From Mucidula mucida (lineage: Eukaryota > Basidiomycota > Agaricomycetes > Agaricales > Physalacriaceae): 21,211 bases of DNA. Below, piece after piece: positions 16,159-21,211 of this stretch. Each line of letters opens with the position of its first letter. The stretch's first letter is position 1. The translations under genes and the position numbers were made by a program. The DNA lies in NCBI GenBank assembly GCA_015501055.1, contig JADNYV010000580.1:1-21211 (forward strand), given 5' to 3'. Under the pieces are notes generated by a model. That model was not told where the DNA came from. It ran no database searches and saw nothing but the letters and a program-made list of their open reading frames with translations.

Positions 16159-17053
16159 ATGAAGCTCTTCACTGTCCTCTTAGTTCCACTTCTTTCTCAG
16201 GCTGTTTATGCCCATTGTAAGTCGGAATCACCTACAACTTTGACGCCTATTGATTGTTCTGTAACATATGGACAACCTTGGTCACTGGAGGCGGCACAAG
16301 CTCTAGTGCGCCATTCGTATGCCAGTCAGCAACTCCCGGTGCAGGACGTCACGTCCAACGATATAACTGGCAATGCCAACCCGGGCGTCGCGACGGAGAC
16401 GGTGTCGGTCGCAGCAGGAAGCACGGTTGGATTCCTTCTCGACAATACGTTATATCACCAAGGACCGGCCGCATATACCTCGGGAAGGCTCCTTCAACAG
16501 CTGCGACATGGGACGGGAGTGCGCTAACTGGTTTAAGGCTTGTATGATTCTCGTCTCTACGGGCTCACGCTGACTGCATACCCTCAGATTGCGAATGGGG
16601 CGCGACGTTTGACCCCTTTGCATTCATCGACTACCAACTCAGTGCGCTCAATACGACAATTCCGGCCAGCGTCCCTAACGGAGAGGTCTGTCGGAAACAT
16701 TTTTTTTGGATAACGTATTGACGACATTCCTCAGTATCTGCTCCGCATCGAACAAATCGGGCTGCACGTCGCAGGAGCACTCAGTGGTACATCTCGTGCG
16801 CTCAGATCTCGATCACGGGTGGCGGCTCCGCAAATCCACCAAGGTATCCATTCCAGGCTATGTCGCCGCAGATGTGAGCAAGTCTGTCGTTTTGTATATT
16901 TGACGAAATCTGAAGCCGTGCGTAGACCCCAGTCTTACGGTAAACATCTATATCCGACTCCGACAGCGTACCGGTAAGAGTTCTCAGTCCAGGAGTTTTT
17001 CCATATCAACCACTTGTGTATAGGTACCAGGACCAACTGTATTCCGAGGATAA
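16159..17053 (+). pseudogene. AA9 lytic polysaccharide monooxygenase, frameshifted
   Basis: Copper enzyme that oxidatively cleaves cellulose outside the cell. ATG 16159 gives an 18-residue signal peptide (MKLFTVLLVPLLSQAVYA) followed by His, which after cleavage would be His1 of the copper brace; the first intron begins in the next codon (gtaagt, 16217). Family blocks follow in order: TLVTGGGTSSSAPFV, PVQDVTSNDI, AAGSTVGF, the second copper His in LYHQGP (16456-16458), YLGKAPSTAATWDGS, NWFK, TTIPASVPNGE, YLLRIEQIGLHVAG, TQWYISCAQISITGGG (the Q-X-Y motif), VSIPGYVAAD, DPSLTVNIY and VPGPTVFRG, stop 17051-17053. Introns: 16542-16587, 16686-16734, 16874-16925, 16974-17023. At least four single-base gaps break the frame. 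The first intron has no clear acceptor, and a conserved Cys reads Gly (DITGNANP). Family call firm; function lost unless the gaps are errors. Confidence 0.88.
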
Positions 17054-17262
17054 GAGACGGTGGGGTGCGTTGATCTGGTTATACAGTCGAGCATATACGA
17101 GTATCAAGAAAGTACCATTGTATAAGACGCGGTCGAGAAAGCTGAAGCTGAGTGTTTATGTAAGGGGGCAATGCCGTACTCAGATGAACAGGCGTCACCG
17201 GCGTTTGCCGCTGATCTCTGCCCATCGACCACCATCATTTCGCTCTGTCCATTCATAGCCAT

Positions 17263-18260
17263 ATGGACTACTTTGAAGAATTGTATGAAGCGAACGTGCA
17301 TCCTTTTCCGACCTACCCGTCGACATTGCTCGTTGCATTCTCGAGGTCACTGTCCTCCTTCATCGGGATACTGCACCTCGTCTTGTCGTGTATCAAAAGT
17401 AGTACGGGACTGGTAAGCATGGTCCATCCCTCAATAACGACGCCGTTCACCTGCGGACTGCTATCAGGATTGAGCCATCCTTACCATACAGTCGTTCTCG
17501 ACGGCAAAATCAGACATCGTCTCTTCGTCCAGTCATGCGAATCGCATTCGCTAGGGATCCGCTTTCTGCTCAAAGCATATCAAAGTCCTTCGCCTAGAAG
17601 GACGCACATCATATGCCACCATCCGAAAACTCCTGACGTATTGCACCGGGTCGACGTTTTCGCTCCATGGTTCTTTGTCGTGGACGTCGGGGATATAGTA
17701 TATCCCATTAAGGCGCTCGGTAGTATGAGTGTCAGGCGCCTTTCCCTGCTGACCCGGCTCTCCATTTCCATTGAAGCTATCCCGCCAACGGTCACGCATC
17801 TAGAGTTATCATATACCAAATTTTCTTCGTGCGGGTGGACTGAGTGGGGCGAGCTGTTCCGGCGATGCCCACACCTCACACACGTCCACTTTCGGGCCTA
17901 TTGGAAGCCGGTAGATCTCGATGGGTATTCGATATGCCACTTTGAGAGCAATGTTTCTTTATTCCAGAAGGTCCTGAATGCGCCCCGCCAGCCTTCAAGG
18001 CGCTCATTGGTGAGGTGTGATGTCTCGCACGATGATGATGTGCGTTGGGAGGGAGCTGAGGATGTTGCTAGGAACATCATGAGCACGGTTACCGACAAGC
18101 GTTTTGTTTTGATCCTTCCCATTATCATTTTGCCCACACGAAAGGCATAGTGTGTTCCGCGAGTACACGCCATCTTGCGCGTGACTGGGGGTATCGCCGA
18201 AGTGGAGATCTGGATGCTTTTGAAATGGCAGATCGACACCTCGCGGCGCTAGAGAACTAG
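17263..18260 (+). pseudogene. F-box-like protein, copy 1, frameshifted
   Basis: Paralogue of the gene at 20082. ATG 17263 opens MDYFEELYEANVHPF. One extra T in the TTTT run near 17305 gives PFSDLPVDIARCILEV, parallel to HSFSDLPVDVARHILEI in copy 2, an F-box-like start. The next block, VSKVVRDW, is split by a phase-matched intron at 17413-17467, at the same codon as the intron in copy 2. After it come IEP, YHTVVLDGK, IKVLRLEGRTSYATIRKLLTYCTG, MSVRRLSL, THLELSYTKF, a long open 3' part, and the C-terminus GDLDAFEMADRHLAALEN ending at TAG 18258. Family members in mushrooms look like short F-box-like LRR proteins. Function unknown; a role in SCF ubiquitination is only inference. At least five single-base gaps. 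Confidence 0.65.
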
Positions 18261-18311
18261 CAGGTTATACAGTATCAATGCAAAGTTTAGCATTTTCTAC
18301 TCTACGCGCGA

Positions 18312-19235
18312 TCACTGGCAGATCTCATACTCCTTCTCATCCCCGCATTGAGGTCTCGCGATCCATCTTCCCGGCTTTGTACTTCTTGTCAAATGCTTCA
18401 AAGTCTTCATGCACTTTTCATCTGCACGATTCGGATCTGTGTTCGGATCCTCGTCGTCTATAGCCAATGGCATATTGTCTAGGTCTGGCCAGTGTACCCA
18501 GGCCTTCCTGCTCACCACGTCGTCGATGGCTCTGTACTCCAGAGGATAAAGGATGACATGTCAAGCCGAGAGTGCGGTAATAGATGATTGGAACCGGAGC
18601 AAGTGTTGACGATGGAATCGAGTCGGCAGTCGTAAAGTTCGAGTGCGGTCCCCGACGTTCCGAATCGCCCGATGAAGCGTCTCATTCCTCAAGACGGAGA
18701 TACACTCCAGGCTCTATGGATGCCAATTGTGTTCTTGTTTGACATCTCTTTCCATGAAAAAACCTGGGACGAACTTTGCAACCCCGGTACCGGCAAGATA
18801 TTGGGTGGAACCCGGCTGTGTACGGAGTCGATCCACAACGATACCACAATTGAAGTATAAAGAGCGGGATCGAACTGACAGTCTCTCCTTGACCGGTGCG
18901 GAAGTACAGCCAATAGTGGTCCTCTGGATCATGCCCGTTCAGAACCCAGTCCCATCGCAGTAAGCAAGCCGATCCTGCCACTTTATCTCGACAGCTCCTT
19001 TGGCAATACCGAAATCTATTATGGAGAACGTTCCGTATTTGAGCCGTACGCGACGGAAAGGAGCGCAATGCACAGCGCCGCGTGATGGGAAGAACATTGC
19101 CCTCCCTCGCGATGCGGCCAAAGAGTCGGCTTGAGCCTGTTCGACGGGCGCTGGCCACCACACGGAGGATGGTCGTGCGTTCATGGCTGGTCCCAGAAGG
19201 CGACTTGGCGCGGGACGTGCCGTGTGGAAGATCAA
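18312..19235 (-). pseudogene. Unrecognised coding relic, several frames
   Basis: Minus-strand segments in different frames line up as one decayed protein. They are RVRLKYGTFSIIDFGIAKGAVEIKWQD (written here as two pieces: RVRLKYGTF and SIIDFGIAKGAVEIKWQD) to about 18939, DPEDHYWLYFRTGQGETVS near 18900, FNCGIVVDRLRTQPGS and FVPGFFMERDVK to 18714, VSVLRNETLHRAIRNVGDRT near 18670, and AIDDVVSRKAWVHWPDLDN with an acidic tail to 18312. The segments keep order and spacing, and each ends where the next frame begins, which favours a real gene with small deletions. It resembles hypothetical mushroom proteins containing HYWLYF and SVLRN blocks, but I cannot name the family. The DFG-like string alone does not make it a kinase. 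No start codon was chosen; the frame may extend to about 19272. Confidence 0.4.
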
Positions 19236-19272
19236 CTGCTTCCGATGTCATCTCACCAATTCGATGCGTCAA

Positions 19273-20081
19273 AGCGGGATGGGGCCGCGCCTGCGTAGAC
19301 TGTTCGTGGCATACATCTGCCAGAACAAGCTAAAATGGGGTAAAATGAGGAGATTTCGATCAAATCAGTCGAGCCTTGATCATGCAGTCAACGTTGGTTT
19401 ACAAGGTGGATTGTGAGAGACGGACCACAGGCCTGTTTGTGTGCGCTGTCCCAGTCGAGTTTCTGGCATTCTTTCGAGCAGTATGGGGCCTGTGGTCGGA
19501 CGACATGAGAAACGGGAATGTCAAGAGGAGGTTAAATTTACTTCGTAGCATGCTACACATATATGCTTGATAGTCTTTTGGCAGACACAGCACAAGTCGA
19601 GTCTATCTGGGGGAAGATAGACTCGGCGCTCTGTGGTCGGAAGCGTCATTTTGTAGAGGTCTTGGCCACTCGCCAGAAGGAATAGGGTTATGATTGAGGA
19701 CAAGAAATTGTGAGAGACAAAAGAAAACAATAAGCGATACTAAGTCTGAGCGCCTGTGTAGGCGCTTGTGGTCGAGCTCGCTACCGTTTCACGCTCCAGT
19801 GATGTACTAAATCAACGTAAAGCGCAGGCAGCTCATACGACTTCGAAATGCTCAAATTGAGTGGAATGAACATGACCAGTACCTAGTTCCGACTGTGCAA
19901 TTCTTTTTCGTCGGTGTTACGCCGGATAAACATGCGATGATAGTGGTTAGATGATAGATCAGAGCTATTCCGGCATATGCCGAAAGTTCCTTATCCTCAA
20001 TCATCACTGCAGTCCGTCTGGTCTAACGCGTAGAGTTCTACTACACACGAAGAGGAGAAAGATAAACTGCTGAATCACATC
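19273..20081. other. Intergenic between relic and F-box-like copy 2
   Basis: No recognised gene. Structures seen are an 11-bp perfect hairpin, cgagtctatct (19598-19608) and agatagactcg (19615-19625) with a 6-nt loop, and an inverted pair gaccacaggcc-like near 19420 and ggcctgtggtc near 19487. The 3' part should hold the promoter of the gene at 20082. Confidence 0.4.
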
Positions 20082-21104
20082 ATGCACTCCTTCTCGGACC
20101 TTCCTGTCGATGTTGCTCGGCATATCCTCGAGATTGCCGCTGTGCAGGATCGAGAACTGACGTACCACCTTGTATATGTATCAAAGGTCGTAAGAGAGTG
20201 GTGCGTATTCTCGGGTGTTGCTACGCATCTTCTTATACTTGATCCTGATTAGGATTGACCCTATCCTGTACCATGCTGTTAACCTCATTGATCGGACAGC
20301 CCAGGACGTTTTCCTGGAATCATGCAATCGCCGTCGAATGCGCGGAGACGCCGACTTCTATGCCAGGAACGTGAAGGTTCTTTGCATACAGAGATGACAA
20401 CGTATTCACTCATCCAAGCGATTACCTCGTACTGTACTGGAGTCGAGAGTTTCGCTGCGTGGTACGAGACGGAGCAAGGAGAGCCGCTCCCTGAGACTAT
20501 ATCACGTCCATCAGTCCGAGACGCCTCTCACTAGCATTCGGCGTTTCCAGTCCATTCGAATGCACCACTCCCAGTCTGACGCATTTACACATATACGACC
20601 CTCTCCGACTCGGAGTCGAGCACAGAATCGACTGGAAAGCCCTCGTACAGTTCTGCCCCAAACTCACTCACATCCTCTTGGACGTTGACAGCGAGCACGT
20701 CGAAGATTGGGACGACGAACTGCTTGGCGAAGTGACAGTAAACAGATTTAGAGACATCTTGCATGTTGTGCCGCCCACATTCAAGGCTCTGATATTTGAG
20801 GTCCTGGAGAGCAAAAATGATTCCTGGGTCAACGATGTAAGAAGGGAGGATGAGTATTCGGGATTAGCGCTGATGAGTCAAGCGGAGGGGTTTGATGTTG
20901 CGGCGGCGAATCTTGTCCATGTTATCTCGGACAACCAGTTCGTGTTTCGTGCCCAACAGCCGCTTTGCGTACGTCAGCGGTCTGGTTAGCTACGAGTATA
21001 CACACTACCCTCTGGTCGACTGGTTTTATCGGGTGGATGGCCGCTTGGATGCGTTTGAGATGGCGGATCGGCATCTCAGTGCAATGGAGGAGGAAGGTTT
21101 ATAG
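20082..21104 (+). pseudogene. F-box-like protein, copy 2, frameshifted
   Basis: ATG 20082 gives HSFSDLPVDVARHILEIAAV and VYVSKVVREW; the Trp codon is split by the intron 20201-20252. Exon 2 reads IDPILYHAVNLIDRTAQDVFLES, NVKVLCI, then in other frames TYSLIQAITSYCTGVESFAAWYE, RRLSLAFG, PSLTHLHIYDPLRLG, WKALVQFCPKLTHILLDVDSEH, and the C-terminus DGRLDAFEMADRHLSAMEEEGL with stop at 21102-21104. This C-terminus is nearly the same as that of copy 1 at 18260. Shifts lie near 20390, near 20515 and in 20940-20985; the first two are repaired by one added base. Expected length is about 320 residues. It could be the more recently active copy, since its open segments are longer. Function unknown. Confidence 0.65.
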
Positions 21105-21211
21105 AGGTCGCTGGTGAGGAGGAATATCATTCTCTGAAATGTGAAGTAAGCGTGACAATGTGTGGAGAAGGGAAGAGAACGGGTTGCATATCCACTACCA
21201 GCTTCATACTG

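Noticed and set aside
18939..19235. Protein kinase, from the string IIDFGIAK
   Set aside because: No catalytic-loop HRD-like motif precedes it and no glycine loop or APE motif is visible; one DFG-like string is not enough.
19598..19625. Rho-independent-type terminator
   Set aside because: The stem is good but there is no T run after it, and this mechanism is bacterial while the window is fungal.

Overview
The window looks like a transposon-rich, gene-poor stretch of a filamentous basidiomycete genome, probably an Agaricomycete. The reasons are 46-55 nt GT-AG introns, an F-box protein of the type expanded in mushrooms, a remnant of a secreted AA9 lytic polysaccharide monooxygenase (wood or litter decay), an intron-bearing DDE transposase-like gene of a kind I recall as common in Agaricomycetes, and a Ty3/gypsy chromovirus. 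Family names come from motif recognition only; no search was run.

Layout. 314-1860 (-): F-box protein with one frameshift. 1861-3825: no recognisable gene; a diverged direct duplication, a short repeat pair and hairpins. 3826-7280 (+): DDE transposase-like gene with a visible D, D, E set and two clear introns, cut by a solo LTR (4175-4692, perfect 5-bp target duplication) and ended by an LTR at 7281. 7281-13791 (-): full-length Ty3/gypsy chromovirus (LTR, leader, gag, protease, RT, RNase H, integrase, chromodomain, PPT, LTR), decayed by frameshifts and stops. 13792-14216 (-): 5' end of a Ser/Pro-rich gene truncated by that element. 14768-15011: a MITE with 26-bp inverted ends and TA duplications. 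16159-17053 (+): AA9 LPMO relic. 17263-18260 and 20082-21104 (+): two paralogous F-box-like genes, both frameshifted. 18312-19235 (-): unrecognised coding relic between them.

How the parts relate. Three LTRs of one family are present; the solo copy has lost many CpGs and seems oldest. The full-length element carries a 12-nt site just inside its 5' LTR that is exactly complementary to the presumed start of its own transcript, the layout of Tf1-type self-priming. Its outer flanks do not form a target duplication, and each flank lies in a different broken gene, which suggests recombination between two copies or an assembly join at repeats.

Caution. Almost every frameshift I could resolve by homology or by paralogue comparison is repaired by adding one base, often in a short homopolymer. 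Some 'pseudogenes' may therefore be sequencing artefacts. The in-frame TGA codons and the 41-bp duplication are not explained that way. I found no clearly new multi-gene system.
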